A stretch of 64,000 nt of DNA, from positions 682,001 through 746,000 of the forward strand of contig NZ_CP163528.1 in NCBI RefSeq assembly GCF_041081105.1, written 5' to 3'. Shown one piece after another: positions 25,211 to 34,382 of this stretch. The DNA comes from Promicromonospora sp. Populi (lineage in GTDB: Bacteria > Actinomycetota > Actinomycetes > Actinomycetales > Cellulomonadaceae). A program made the position numbers and the translations under genes. The notes under the pieces were generated by a model that was given only the letters and a program-made list of their open reading frames with translations, ran no database searches and was not told the origin of the DNA. Each line of letters begins with the position of its first letter. The stretch's first letter is position 1.

Positions 25211-26262
25211 GCCTTCCCACGGTGATGAAGGCGTGGCGCGTGGTCGCCCAGGGGGAGCCCGAGCAGGTGATGGAGCTGCACGACGTGCCGGTGCCCGAGC
25301 CCGGGCCCGGCGAGGTGCTGGTCCGCGTACGGGCCGTCGCGGTGAACTTCCCGGACGTCCTGCTGGCCCGCGGCCAGTACCAGGAGCGGCCCGAGCTGCC
25401 GTTCGTGCCGGGGGTCGAGCTGTGCGGCGACGTCGTGGCGCTGGGTCCGGGCGTGACCGACGGCGAGCGGGTGCGGGTCGGCGACCGCGTCGTCGGCTCG
25501 AAGATCGGGGTGCTGGCGCAGTACGCGACGGTGCAGGTCCAGGCCGTGCACGCGGCGCCGTCGGCCCTTGACGACGCGCAGGCCGCGGCCCTGACCATCG
25601 CCTACCAGACCGCGTGGTTCGCGCTGCACCGGCGGGGCGGCCTGCAGGCCGGCCAGACGCTGCTGGTGCACGCCGCCGCGGGCGGCGTGGGCACGGCGGC
25701 GTGCCAGCTCGGCAAGGCGGCCGGCGCGCGGGTGGTCGGGGTGGTGGGCAGCGCGGCGAAGGTGGCCGCGGCTCGCGCTGCGGGCGCCGACGAGGTATTC
25801 CTGCGCGACGACGACTGGGTGGCCGAGCTGCGCAGGCCCGGCGTCGACGTGGTGTTCGACCCGGTGGGCGGGGACTCGTTCGAGCGCTCGACGCGCTGCA
25901 TCGGGTTCGAGGGGCGGATCGTGGTGGTCGGGTTCGCGAGCGGGCAGCTGCCGGCCGTCCGCGCCGACCTGGCCATGGTGAAGAACTACGCGGTGCTGGG
26001 GCTGCACTGGGGGCTGTACCAGAAGCTCCGGCCCGACCTCGTGGACGCCGCGCACGCCGAGCTGGACAAGCTCGCCGCCTCCGGTGTGCTGCGGCCGGTC
26101 CTGGACAGCGTGGTCGGGTTCGACGAGGCGCCCGCCGCGGTGGCGCGGCTCGCCGGGGGCGCGACGACGGGACGGATCGTGGTCCGGGTGGCGGACGACG
26201 CAGTGGTTGAGGACGACGCAGTGGTCGAGACAGACGGAACCGACGGAGAGGTAGCGGGATGA
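25207..26262 (+). CDS. Zinc-free medium-chain dehydrogenase, NADPH:quinone oxidoreductase type
   Basis: 351 aa with a GTG start in a GTGA overlap. The GroES-like half (~1-125) has VAVNFPDVLLARGQYQ and FVPGVELCGDV. The Rossmann half has LLVHAAAGGVGTAACQLGKAAGA, and FDPVGGDSFERSTR marks the QOR/crotonyl-CoA-reductase-like branch. Structural zinc cysteines are absent. It probably reduces an enoyl or quinone substrate with NADPH within the operon's acyl-CoA pathway; the substrate is not determined. The C-terminus ends in an acidic repeat (DDAVVEDDAVVETDG). Confidence 0.87.
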   Translation: MSLPTVMKAWRVVAQGEPEQVMELHDVPVPEPGPGEVLVRVRAVAVNFPDVLLARGQYQERPELPFVPGVELCGDVVALGPGVTDGERVRVGDRVVGSKIGVLAQYATVQVQAVHAAPSALDDAQAAALTIAYQTAWFALHRRGGLQAGQTLLVHAAAGGVGTAACQLGKAAGARVVGVVGSAAKVAAARAAGADEVFLRDDDWVAELRRPGVDVVFDPVGGDSFERSTRCIGFEGRIVVVGFASGQLPAVRADLAMVKNYAVLGLHWGLYQKLRPDLVDAAHAELDKLAASGVLRPVLDSVVGFDEAPAAVARLAGGATTGRIVVRVADDAVVEDDAVVETDGTDGEVAG

Positions 26263-27038
26263 CGCTGGACGAAGGAACGAGCACGGGACCCACCGCGGCG
26301 CAGCTGCACGACCTCACCGGGCGCGTGGCGGTAGTGACCGGCGCGGCCCGCGGCATCGGCGCGGCGTACGTGCGGATCCTGCACGACGCCGGGGCGCAGG
26401 TCGTGATCACCGACGTCCTGGACGACGAGGGTCGCGCGCTGGCCGAGGAGCTGGGGGAGCGGGCCCGGTTCGCGCACCTGGACGTGACCGACGAGGACGC
26501 GTGGGCGCGGGTGGTCGGCCAGGTGATCGAGGAGCTCGGTGGCGTGGACGTGCTGGTCAACAACGCGGGCATCGCGAACGCCGCCCCGATCGAGCACTTC
26601 ACGCTCGCCAAGTGGAACGCCGTCATGACGGTCAACGTGACCGGCGTGTTCCTGGGCTGCCGGGCCGTGGTGCCCACGATGAAGGCCGCCGGGCGCGGCT
26701 CGATCATCAACATCTCGTCGGTGGAAGGGCTGCGCGGGGGCCGGAGCCTGCACGGGTACACCGCCTCCAAGTTCGCGGTGCGCGGGCTGACCAAGTCGCT
26801 CGCCGTCGAGCTGGGCCAGGACGGCATCCGCGTGAACTCGGTACACCCCGGCATGATCCTCACCGAGATGACCACGCGGATCGACCCGGACTCCCTGATC
26901 ATCCCGCTCGGCCGGCCGGGGGTGCCCGACGACCTCGCCGGGACCATCCTGTTCCTCGCCAGCGAGGCGTCGGCATGGATCACCGGCCAGGAGATCGTCG
27001 TCGACGGCGGGATGACGAGCGGGATCGCGCACCGATGA
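26259..27038 (+). CDS. SDR oxidoreductase (3-alpha/20-beta-hydroxysteroid dehydrogenase-like)
   Basis: 259 aa, ATG in a 4-nt overlap. TGAARGIG, NNAG, Ser in NISSVEGLRGG, YTASK and a closing WITGQEIVVDGG show a complete NAD(P)-dependent classical SDR. The sequence is close to hydroxysteroid and hydroxyacyl dehydrogenase SDRs used in lipid and steroid catabolism. In this operon it would oxidise a secondary hydroxyl (or run in reverse) next to the acyl-CoA dehydrogenases. Confidence 0.9.
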   Translation: MTLDEGTSTGPTAAQLHDLTGRVAVVTGAARGIGAAYVRILHDAGAQVVITDVLDDEGRALAEELGERARFAHLDVTDEDAWARVVGQVIEELGGVDVLVNNAGIANAAPIEHFTLAKWNAVMTVNVTGVFLGCRAVVPTMKAAGRGSIINISSVEGLRGGRSLHGYTASKFAVRGLTKSLAVELGQDGIRVNSVHPGMILTEMTTRIDPDSLIIPLGRPGVPDDLAGTILFLASEASAWITGQEIVVDGGMTSGIAHR

Positions 27039-28165
27039 GCGCACAGCCGACCGGGCCGCGCGAGCTGCCCGGCCTCGACGTCGCGGGCCTGGCCACGTGG
27101 CTGGCCCGGGAGCACCCGGAGCTGGCCGGGTCCGGCGTCGGCCCGGACCTGACCGCGAGCCTCATCACCGGCGGGCACAGCAACCTCACCTACCGGGTGG
27201 ACGGCGCCGCGAAGCCGCTGGTGCTGCGGCGCCCGCCGCTGGGGCACGTGCTGTCCACCGCCCACGACATGCGCCGCGAGCACCGCGTCATCACTGCCCT
27301 GGCGGGAACGATCCCGGTGCCACCGACGGTAGCGGTGGTGGACGACTCCGAGGCCGCCGAGGTCACGGGCACCGTCTTCTTCGTCATGGAGCACGTGGCG
27401 GGCACGGTCCTGGCCCGGCCCGAGCACAACGCGGCCTGGACCAGCGACGGCCTGGGCCGGCTCGCGATCGAGCTGGTCGAGGTCCTCGCCGACCTGCACA
27501 CCACCGACCCCGCCGCGGTAGGGCTGGCCGACTTCGGCCGACCCGCCGGCTACCTGGCCCGCCAGGTCAAGACCTGGCGGCGCCAGTACGACGCCTCCCG
27601 GTCGCGGCCCCAGCCGCTCCTGGACACGCTCCAGGACCGGCTGGCGGTTGCGGTGCCCGACGACGGGGCGCGCACCGGGATCGTGCACGGCGACTACCGC
27701 CTCGACAACGTGCTGGTGGCCGGATCGCCCGACGCGCCGCACATCACGGCGGTACTGGACTGGGAGATGGCCACGCTCGGCGACCCGCTCATGGACCTGG
27801 GCATGCTCGGCATGTACTGGCACATCCGCGACCTGACCGAGGCCGCGGGCGTCGACGACGTCGCCGGGGCGATAGCGCCCGGCGCCGGCTACCCGGACTT
27901 CGCCGAGGTCACCGACGCCTACGCCGCCCGCGCGGGGATCGCCGTGCCGGACCTCTCCTGGTACCGGGCGTTCGCCTGCTACAAGCTCGCAGTCATCCTG
28001 GAGGGCATCCACTACCGGTTCACCGGCGGCCAGACCGTCGGCGCCGGGTTCGATCACATCGGGGCCATGGTGGCGCCCCTGGCAGACGAGGGGCTGGCCC
28101 GGCTCGCCGGGGCGTCGTCGGGCTCCGCACCGCACGGCCCTGGAACAACCGGAGGGGGAGCCTGA
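27035..28165 (+). CDS. APH-family phosphotransferase, ACAD10/11-N-terminal / LvaA-like
   Basis: 376 aa. Kinase features: PLVLRRPPLG near the N-lobe lysine, FFVMEHVAGTVL, catalytic IVHGDYRLDNVLV (H-G-D-x5-N) and the metal-binding VLDWEMATLGDPLMDLG. This subgroup pairs with acyl-CoA dehydrogenases: in mammals the two are fused as ACAD10/ACAD11, and in Pseudomonas LvaA phosphorylates 4-hydroxyacyl-CoA. It overlaps the flanking genes and directly precedes an ACAD11-like gene, so 4-hydroxyacyl-CoA kinase activity is a good inference rather than drug resistance. Confidence 0.87.
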   Translation: MSAQPTGPRELPGLDVAGLATWLAREHPELAGSGVGPDLTASLITGGHSNLTYRVDGAAKPLVLRRPPLGHVLSTAHDMRREHRVITALAGTIPVPPTVAVVDDSEAAEVTGTVFFVMEHVAGTVLARPEHNAAWTSDGLGRLAIELVEVLADLHTTDPAAVGLADFGRPAGYLARQVKTWRRQYDASRSRPQPLLDTLQDRLAVAVPDDGARTGIVHGDYRLDNVLVAGSPDAPHITAVLDWEMATLGDPLMDLGMLGMYWHIRDLTEAAGVDDVAGAIAPGAGYPDFAEVTDAYAARAGIAVPDLSWYRAFACYKLAVILEGIHYRFTGGQTVGAGFDHIGAMVAPLADEGLARLAGASSGSAPHGPGTTGGGA

Positions 28166-29481
28166 TGGACTTCGCACCCGATACGACCACCCAGCGTGTC
28201 ACCGAGCAGGTCCAGGACTTCCTGGTCAGCGAGGTGCTGCCCGCCGAGCCCGTGCTGGCCGCACAGCTCGCCGCGACCCCCGGCGTCTGGTCCTTCCGGC
28301 CGGTGGTGCACGAGCTGCAGGCCAAGGCCCGCGCACAGGGCCTGTGGAACCTGTTCCTGCCGCCGGGCGGCCCGGTGGGCGCTCGCGGCGGCGGGCTGAG
28401 CAACCTGCAGTACGCGCCGGTGGCCGAGCTGACCGGGTACAGCCCCAAGCTCGCGCCCGTCGCGCTGAACTGCGCGGCCCCCGACACCGGCAACATGGAG
28501 CTGCTCGCGCACTTCGCCACCCCGGAGCAGGCCGAGCGCTGGCTCGACCCGCTGCTGGACGGCGCGCAGCGGTCGGCGTTCTGCATGACCGAGCCTGCCG
28601 TCGCGTCGTCGGACGCCACGAACATCGCGACGAGGATCGTGCGCGACGGCGACGAGTACGTGATCACGGGCCGCAAGTGGTTCGCCACCGGCGCGATGAA
28701 CCCGGACTGCGGGCTGCTGATCGTGATGGGCAAGACCGACCCCACCGCGCCCCGGCACCGCCAGCAGTCCATGGTGCTCGTGCCCCGCGACACCCCGGGC
28801 GTGCGGGTCCTGCGCGGCCTGACCGTCCTGGGTTACGACGACCGCGACCACGGCGGCCACGCCGAGATCGTGTTCGACGACGTCCGGGTGCCTGTCACCA
28901 ACCTGCTGGGCGGCGAGGGCGAGGGCTTCGCCATGGCCCAGGCCCGTCTCGGGCCCGGGCGCATCCACCACTGCATGCGCGCGCTCGGCATGGCCGAGCG
29001 CGCCATGGACCTGGTGCGGGAGCGCGCCGGCGAGCGGGTCGCGTTCGGCAGGCCGCTCGCCGACCAGGGTGTGGTGCGCGAGTGGCTCGCCACCTCACGC
29101 ATCGAGATCGAGTCGCTGCGCCTGCTTGTGCTCAAGACGGCCTGGCTCATGGACACCGTGGGCAACAAGGCGGCGATGACCGAGATCCAGGCCATCAAGA
29201 TCGCGGTACCCCGCGCCGTCGGGCAGATCCTGGACCGCGCCGTGCAGGTGTTCGGTGCCGCCGGGGTCTCCGGCGATCACCCCCTGGCCGAGCTGCTCGC
29301 GGGGATCCGCACGCTGCGCCTGGCCGACGGCCCCGACGAGGTGCACCTGGCCTCGCTCGGCAAGGCCGAGCTCCGCAGCCGGGCGCCGTTCCTGCCGCGC
29401 CCTGCTGACCCGCGCCCTGCCGACCAGCCCGCTCTCGTACCCGCCTCGAATCTTGTACCAGCCTCGAAGGAGGACCGATGA
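28165..29481 (+). CDS. Acyl-CoA dehydrogenase, ACAD11-like
   Basis: 438 aa. FAD-dependent ACAD fold with FCMTEPAVASSDATNI (the flavin-contacting Thr-Glu-Pro loop), GRKWFATGAMNP, the mid-domain LGPGRIHHCMRALGMAERAMD and QVFGAAGVSGDHPLAE near the C-terminus. The N-terminal block GLWNLFLPPGG and CAAPDTGNMELL is characteristic of the ACAD11-type branch. In that branch the enzyme removes a gamma-phosphate from phosphorylated 4-hydroxyacyl-CoA and forms the enoyl-CoA, matching the kinase gene directly upstream. RBS GGAGGGGGAG overlaps the end of the previous gene. Confidence 0.88.
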   Translation: MDFAPDTTTQRVTEQVQDFLVSEVLPAEPVLAAQLAATPGVWSFRPVVHELQAKARAQGLWNLFLPPGGPVGARGGGLSNLQYAPVAELTGYSPKLAPVALNCAAPDTGNMELLAHFATPEQAERWLDPLLDGAQRSAFCMTEPAVASSDATNIATRIVRDGDEYVITGRKWFATGAMNPDCGLLIVMGKTDPTAPRHRQQSMVLVPRDTPGVRVLRGLTVLGYDDRDHGGHAEIVFDDVRVPVTNLLGGEGEGFAMAQARLGPGRIHHCMRALGMAERAMDLVRERAGERVAFGRPLADQGVVREWLATSRIEIESLRLLVLKTAWLMDTVGNKAAMTEIQAIKIAVPRAVGQILDRAVQVFGAAGVSGDHPLAELLAGIRTLRLADGPDEVHLASLGKAELRSRAPFLPRPADPRPADQPALVPASNLVPASKEDR

Positions 29482-30674
29482 CGCTCTCCGAGCCGCCGGC
29501 CACGGACCTGCTGGACGCCGACTTCTACTCGTTCCAGGACCTGCTCACCCCGGCCGAGCAGAAGAAGGCCCTGGCCGTGCGCGAGTTCATGGAGCGCGAG
29601 GTGCGCCCCATCGCTGACGACTACTGGGAGCGCGCCGAGTGCCCGGTGCACCTGTTCAAGCCCTTCGCGCAGCTCGGCACCATCGGGTCGGGCTGGGCCG
29701 AGACGCAGGGTGAGGAGACCTCGGCCGTGTTCCGCGGCTGGATCGGCATGGAGACGGCGCGCGTCGACTCGTCCTTCTGCACCTTCATCGGGGTCTCCGG
29801 CGGCCTGGCGATGACCTCGATCGGGCTGGGCGGCACGGCCGAGCAGCGCGCGCAGTGGCTGCCGCCCATGGCGGCCGGCGACGTGATCGGCGCGTTCGGG
29901 CTCACCGAGCCACTGGCCGGCTCCGACACCGCCAAGGGCCTGCGCACCACCGCCACCCGCACGGGCGACACGTGGGTGCTGAACGGCGCCAAGCGCTGGA
30001 TCGGTAACGCCACCTTCGCCGACGTCGTCGTCATCTGGGCCAAGGACACGGCCGACGACCAGGTCAAGGGCTTCCTGGTGCGCAAGGGCACACCCGGCTT
30101 CACCGCCACCAAGATCGAGCGCAAGCAGTCCCTGCGCATCGTGCAGAACGCCGATATCGTGCTCGACGGCGTGGAGGTGGCCGAGGCCGACCGCCTGCAG
30201 CACATCAACAGCTTCCGCGACCTGGCCGCGGTGCTGCGGATCACGCGCGACGGCGTGTCGTGGCAGGCGCTCGGCACCATGATCGGCGCGTACGAGGCCG
30301 CCGTGGCCTACACCAAGCAGCGCGAGCAGTTCGGCAACCCGATCGCCAGCTACCAGCTCATCCAGGACAAGCTCGCCACGGCGTACGCCAACGTGACCGC
30401 GAGCTTCGCCATGTGCGTGCGCGTGGCCCAGCTCCAGGACCAGGGCATCCAGAAGGACGCCCACGCCGCGATGGCCAAGGCGTTCGTCACGACCCGCATG
30501 CGCGAGACCGTCGCACTGTGCCGGGAGGCCTGCGGCGGCAACGGCATCACGCTCGACTACGGCGTGGCCCGCTTCTTCGCCGACGCCGAGGCCGTATACA
30601 CGTTCGAGGGCACCAAGGACATGAACCAGCTCATCGTGGGTCGCGCGATCACCGGTCACGCGGCGTTCGTCTGA
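29478..30674 (+). CDS. Acyl-CoA dehydrogenase, glutaryl-CoA dehydrogenase-like
   Basis: 398 aa, ATG in a 4-nt overlap. FGLTEPLAGSD, LNGAKRWIGNATFADVVVIWAK, and REQFGNPIASYQLIQDKLA are characteristic; the C-terminal ITLDYGVARFFADAEAVYTFEGTKDMNQL contains the YTFEGT segment of the GCDH branch with the catalytic Glu. It would oxidise a second acyl-CoA in the pathway, for example an alpha,beta-dehydrogenation following the ACAD11 step. Electrons would pass to ETF, which is encoded elsewhere. Confidence 0.9.
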   Translation: MTLSEPPATDLLDADFYSFQDLLTPAEQKKALAVREFMEREVRPIADDYWERAECPVHLFKPFAQLGTIGSGWAETQGEETSAVFRGWIGMETARVDSSFCTFIGVSGGLAMTSIGLGGTAEQRAQWLPPMAAGDVIGAFGLTEPLAGSDTAKGLRTTATRTGDTWVLNGAKRWIGNATFADVVVIWAKDTADDQVKGFLVRKGTPGFTATKIERKQSLRIVQNADIVLDGVEVAEADRLQHINSFRDLAAVLRITRDGVSWQALGTMIGAYEAAVAYTKQREQFGNPIASYQLIQDKLATAYANVTASFAMCVRVAQLQDQGIQKDAHAAMAKAFVTTRMRETVALCREACGGNGITLDYGVARFFADAEAVYTFEGTKDMNQLIVGRAITGHAAFV

Positions 30675-30736
30675 CCCGTTCGTCTGATCTGCTTGTCCTG
30701 CCCGAAAGTCTCGTTCGCAACGAAGGGAACACCTCA

Positions 30737-31486
30737 ATGACCCGCACCGCCATCGTCACCGGCGCGGCCCGCGGCATCGGCGCCGCCACGGCTCACCGCC
30801 TCGCGCAGGACGGCTACGCCGTCGCCGTCCTGGACCTCCTGGAGGACCAGGCCAAGGCCACTGTGGAGGCCATCGTGGCCGACGGCGGCCGCGCGCTCGC
30901 CGTAGGCGTCGACGTCGCCGACGAGGAGTCGGTCGCCGCCGCCGTCGCCCGGGTCACCGCCGAGCTGGGCGCGCCCACCGTGCTGGTCAACAACGCCGGC
31001 ATCCTGCGCGACAACCTGCTGTTCAAGATGTCGGTGGGCGACTGGGACGCCGTGCTGAGCGTGCACCTGCGGGGCGCGTTCCTCATGACCCGGGCCGTGC
31101 AGGCGTCCATGGTGGAGGCCAAGTTCGGCCGCATCGTGAACCTCTCCTCGACCTCTGCTCTCGGCAACCGGGGTCAGGCCAACTACTCGGCCGCCAAGGC
31201 GGGCATGCAGGGCTTCACCAAGACCCTGGCGATCGAGCTCGGCAAGTTTGGTGTCACCGCGAACGCCGTGGCCCCCGGGGTGATCGAGACCGACATGATC
31301 CGGGAGACCGCCGAGCGCATCGGGATGCCGCTGGCCGACTACCTCGGCGTGGCCGCCAAGGACGTCCCCGTGGGCCGGGTGGGTCAGCCCGAGGACATCG
31401 CCAACGCCGTGTCGTTCTTCTGCTCGGAGCAGTCCGGGTTCGTGTCGGGGCAGGTGCTGTACGTGGCGGGCGGCCCCAAGGCCTGA
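30737..31486 (+). CDS. SDR, FabG / 3-hydroxyacyl-CoA dehydrogenase-like
   Basis: 249 aa. TGAARGIG at ~8-15, NNAG, Ser in NLSSTSALGNRGQ, YSAAK and PGVIETDM, plus the FabG-like end EQSGFVSGQVLYVAGGPKA. The spacing and length fit beta-ketoacyl-ACP/CoA reductases; in a catabolic operon it would act as a 3-hydroxyacyl-CoA dehydrogenase. It is 62 nt after the second acyl-CoA dehydrogenase, with GAAGGGAA upstream, and is the last gene before a long hairpin. Confidence 0.9.
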   Translation: MTRTAIVTGAARGIGAATAHRLAQDGYAVAVLDLLEDQAKATVEAIVADGGRALAVGVDVADEESVAAAVARVTAELGAPTVLVNNAGILRDNLLFKMSVGDWDAVLSVHLRGAFLMTRAVQASMVEAKFGRIVNLSSTSALGNRGQANYSAAKAGMQGFTKTLAIELGKFGVTANAVAPGVIETDMIRETAERIGMPLADYLGVAAKDVPVGRVGQPEDIANAVSFFCSEQSGFVSGQVLYVAGGPKA

Positions 31487-31512
31487 CCCCCGGTCTAGCC
31501 GCCGCCCTCGCG

Positions 31513-31590
31513 AAGGTCCGCTTCGAGAATGACCTGAGGCACCGAATCCAGCCCGGATCGGTGCCTCAGGTCGTTCCCGAAGCGGACCTT
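31513..31590. terminator. Long imperfect hairpin (~36-bp stem) after catabolic operon
   Basis: Arm 31513-31549 pairs with 31555-31590 with two mismatches and one bulged base around a short loop. It separates the FabG-like gene from the SOS-controlled promoter of the imuA'-imuB-dnaE2 operon. Confidence 0.7.
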
Positions 31591-31631
31591 GGCCGCCCCG
31601 GCGAGGCACCGCAGTGTTGCAGGCGAATGGT

Positions 31632-31685
31632 TTGACAGGCGGGCCCCGCCAGAGGTGTACTGGGTCTATCGAACATATGTTCGAT
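31632..31685 (+). promoter_or_regulatory. LexA-controlled promoter of imuA'-imuB-dnaE2
   Basis: A consensus -35 TTGACA (31632-31637) and a -10-like TGTACT (31656-31661) precede a perfect SOS box TCGAACATATGTTCGA (31669-31684). The box fits the actinobacterial LexA consensus TCGAAC-N4-GTTCGA and sits at the predicted transcription start, so bound LexA would block initiation. Confidence 0.9.
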
Positions 31686-31736
31686 GAGGTGCTCGACCAT
31701 CCGGTCTCCACCGGCAGACACCATCGCTGGAGGGCC

Positions 31737-32699
31737 ATGACCGTTGTAACAGTCTCCCCGGAGACCAGCACCGCCGGCACTGGCACAGCCGACGCCGATG
31801 CAGCCGACGCCGCGGACACCCGGCACGCACGGGCGCTCGCCGCCCTGCGGTCCGCCGAGACGCGCACCGGAGTGCGCAAGCAGGCCACGGCCGCACGGGC
31901 GGTCCAGACGGTCATCGTGTCGCCGCCCGGTCCCCGGGCGCTGCGGGGCGGGCTCACCGTCGGGCAGTCGGGCGAGGGCTCGCGTGTCCTGCCCGTCCAC
32001 CCGCACCTCGCGTCCCTCCTGCCCGACGGCGGCCTGCGCACCGGGACCACCGTCGCCGTCCGGGGCTCGACGTCGCTGCTGCTCACCCTGCTCGCCGAGG
32101 CGTCCCGCGACGGGGCATGGACCGTGCTGGTCGGGTATCCCGCGGCCGGGATGGCCGCGGCCGCCGACGCCGGGTGCGACCTGGCGCGCACCCTGGTGGT
32201 GCCGCTGCCGGCCGGGTCGGGCGTGGACGCGCCCGCCGTGCTCGCCGCGCTGATCGACGGTATGGACGTGGTGGTGGTCGGCCCTGAGGTGGCGCTCCTG
32301 GACCACGACCGGCGCCGGCTGACGGCGCGCGCCCGCGAGCGGGCAACCGTGCTGATCTCCGCCCTGCCCGCCCTGTCTGCCAGCACTCAGCGGGGAGCTG
32401 GGGACGGTGGCTGGGTCGGTGCGCACGTGGTGCTCGAGGCCGTCGGCGGGGGCTGGGCGGGGATCGATCACGGGACGGGCTGGCTGCGGCGTCGGACCCT
32501 GCGGGTGCGGCGCACCGGGCGGGGAGACGCTGCGCGGCCCCTGCACCTGGACGTGGAGGTGCCGGTGTGCCGGGCGGCCGTCGACGGCGCGGTGCTCGTC
32601 GGGGCAGAGGGCTCCGCAGTCAGTGCGGCGGCGCCGGACGGCGACACCAGCCTCCGGCGAGGCGCCGAGGGTCGTCCGCGGCTGGGGCTCGTCGGATGA
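31737..32699 (+). CDS. imuA': ImuA'-type accessory protein of the mutasome
   Basis: 320 aa. A RecA-like ATPase relic: LPDGGLRTGTTVAVRGSTSLLLTLLAEA corresponds to the Walker A region, though the canonical GxxxxGKT is not intact. WTVLVGYPAAGMAAAADAG and MDVVVVGPEVALL follow. In mycobacteria ImuA' helps ImuB and DnaE2 carry out damage-induced mutagenesis. ATG 31737 is preceded closely by GGAGGG. It overlaps imuB by 4 nt and lies under the SOS box. Confidence 0.85.
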   Translation: MTVVTVSPETSTAGTGTADADAADAADTRHARALAALRSAETRTGVRKQATAARAVQTVIVSPPGPRALRGGLTVGQSGEGSRVLPVHPHLASLLPDGGLRTGTTVAVRGSTSLLLTLLAEASRDGAWTVLVGYPAAGMAAAADAGCDLARTLVVPLPAGSGVDAPAVLAALIDGMDVVVVGPEVALLDHDRRRLTARARERATVLISALPALSASTQRGAGDGGWVGAHVVLEAVGGGWAGIDHGTGWLRRRTLRVRRTGRGDAARPLHLDVEVPVCRAAVDGAVLVGAEGSAVSAAAPDGDTSLRRGAEGRPRLGLVG

Positions 32700-34369
32700 C
32701 CGGCCGCTCAGCCCGTCCCGGCAGCGCCGTCCCCGCCATCCTTGCCACCGGCGACCCGGTCACCCGCACCGCCTGCCTCTGGGTGCCCGACTGGCCGGTC
32801 GTCGCGGCCCTGGTCGTCGCCGGCCTGGGCCCCGAGGTGCCCGCGGCGGTCACGGGCGGCCCCGGCGGGCGGATCGTGGCGGTGTCCGCGCCCGCGCGCA
32901 GCGCCGGGGTGCGCCGCGGCATGCGCCGTCGCGAGGCGCAGGGGCGCTGCCCCGACCTGCAGCTCTGGACCGCCGACGACGCCCGCGACGCCCGCGAGTT
33001 CGAGCCCGTCGCCGTGGCCGCCGAGACCGTGGTCTCCGGGCTGGAGGTCGCGCGGCCCGGTCTGCTCCTGCTGCCGTCGGGCGGAGCGGCTCGGTACCAC
33101 GGCTCCGAGCACGACCTGGCCCGCGAGCTGACCGAGCAGGTCGCTGTCCGCACCGGCCACGAGTGCCAGGTCGGGGTCGCCGACGGCTACCTGGCCGCGG
33201 TCCTGGCGGCTCGCGAGGACGCCGTCGTACCGCCGGGTGCCTCGCCGGACTACCTCGCGCCCCGCCCCGCGGCCGTGCTTGTGCACGCGCGCCCGGGGGA
33301 CCGGGCCCTGACCGAGCTGGCCGACCTGTGGCGCCGCCTCGGCATCCGCACGCTGGCCGACCTGTCGGCCCTGCCCGACGCCGCCGTAGCCGCCCGCTTC
33401 GGCGACCTCGGCATCTGGGCGCAGCGCCTCGCCCGGGGGCAGGACGTGCGGCCGCCCGCCCGACGTCGGCTCGCCGAGGACCTGACCGTCACCGAGGAGC
33501 TGGACCCGCCGGCGCACCGGGTCGACGTCGCGACCTTCGCCGCCCGCCGCCTGGCCGAGCGCCTGCACGACGACCTGGACCGGCGCGGCCTGGCGTGCGG
33601 GCGGCTGCGGATCACGGCGCGCGCCGTCGACCCGGTCACGGGCGAGGCCCGCACCCTGGAACGGCTGTGGCGCACCGACGACACGCTCGGCGGGCTGTCG
33701 GCCGCCCGGATCACCGACCGGGTGCGCTGGCAGCTCGAGGGCTGGCTGACGGCGTCGTCCCTCGGGAAAGGCGTCGCCCCCGCCCCGATCGCTGGCCTGA
33801 CCCTCGCCGCCGAGGAGATGGCCCCCGCCGGGGCCCTGCAGCCGCGCCTCTGGGGACCCGGCGCGGGCGAGGACCTGCGTGCCCGCCGCGCCGTCGAGCG
33901 GGTGCAGGCCCTGCTCGGCGGCGACGCCGTCCTCACCGTGCGGCTCCAGGGCGGGCGCGATCCCCGCGACCGCGTCCAGCTCGTCCCCTACGGCGAGCAG
34001 GTCCCGCCCGAGCGCGACCCCGACCGGCCCTGGCCCGGCGCCCTACCGCCTCCGGCCCCCTCGGTGGTGCTGCCCGAGCCCGCCCCCGCGCACGTGCTCG
34101 ACGACGACGGGCGCCCCGTCGTCGTCGACGTGCGCCTGGCGGTCAGCGGCGACCCGGCCCGGGTGGTAGTGCCCGACGGCGGCCCGTGGGCCGGGCTCGA
34201 CGCTGCCGTCGTCGACTGGGCCGGTCCCTGGCCGGTCGCCGAGCGGTGGTGGACGCCCCGGGGCAAGCGCCGTGTGTTCCTCCAGGTGATGACCGATCTC
34301 CCGGGTTACATGGGGTTGCTGCTGTCGTCGTCGGCCGGGCAGTGGACGCTGGAGGCCCTCTATGACTAG
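32696..34369 (+). CDS. imuB: ImuB, Y-family DNA polymerase-like protein
   Basis: 557 aa. It begins RTACLWVPDWPV where catalytic Y-polymerases have DCDAFFA, so the metal-binding Asp is absent, as is typical of ImuB. The fold continues with SAGVRRGMRRREAQ, LELADLWRRLGI-type helix-hairpin-helix (TELADLWRRLGIRTLADL) and a C-terminal extension, PVAERWWTPRGKRRVFLQV. ImuB is a non-catalytic adaptor linking DnaE2 to the beta clamp and ImuA'. It forms one unit with ImuA' (4-nt overlap) and precedes dnaE2 by 117 nt. Confidence 0.9.
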   Translation: MTGRSARPGSAVPAILATGDPVTRTACLWVPDWPVVAALVVAGLGPEVPAAVTGGPGGRIVAVSAPARSAGVRRGMRRREAQGRCPDLQLWTADDARDAREFEPVAVAAETVVSGLEVARPGLLLLPSGGAARYHGSEHDLARELTEQVAVRTGHECQVGVADGYLAAVLAAREDAVVPPGASPDYLAPRPAAVLVHARPGDRALTELADLWRRLGIRTLADLSALPDAAVAARFGDLGIWAQRLARGQDVRPPARRRLAEDLTVTEELDPPAHRVDVATFAARRLAERLHDDLDRRGLACGRLRITARAVDPVTGEARTLERLWRTDDTLGGLSAARITDRVRWQLEGWLTASSLGKGVAPAPIAGLTLAAEEMAPAGALQPRLWGPGAGEDLRARRAVERVQALLGGDAVLTVRLQGGRDPRDRVQLVPYGEQVPPERDPDRPWPGALPPPAPSVVLPEPAPAHVLDDDGRPVVVDVRLAVSGDPARVVVPDGGPWAGLDAAVVDWAGPWPVAERWWTPRGKRRVFLQVMTDLPGYMGLLLSSSAGQWTLEALYD

Positions 34370-34382
34370 GCCGTCCCGCGCA

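Noticed and set aside
24428..28177. A very long minus-strand frame opposite the catabolic operon.
   Set aside because: It is antisense to six genes with clear motifs and has the codon-shadow composition of GC-rich DNA.
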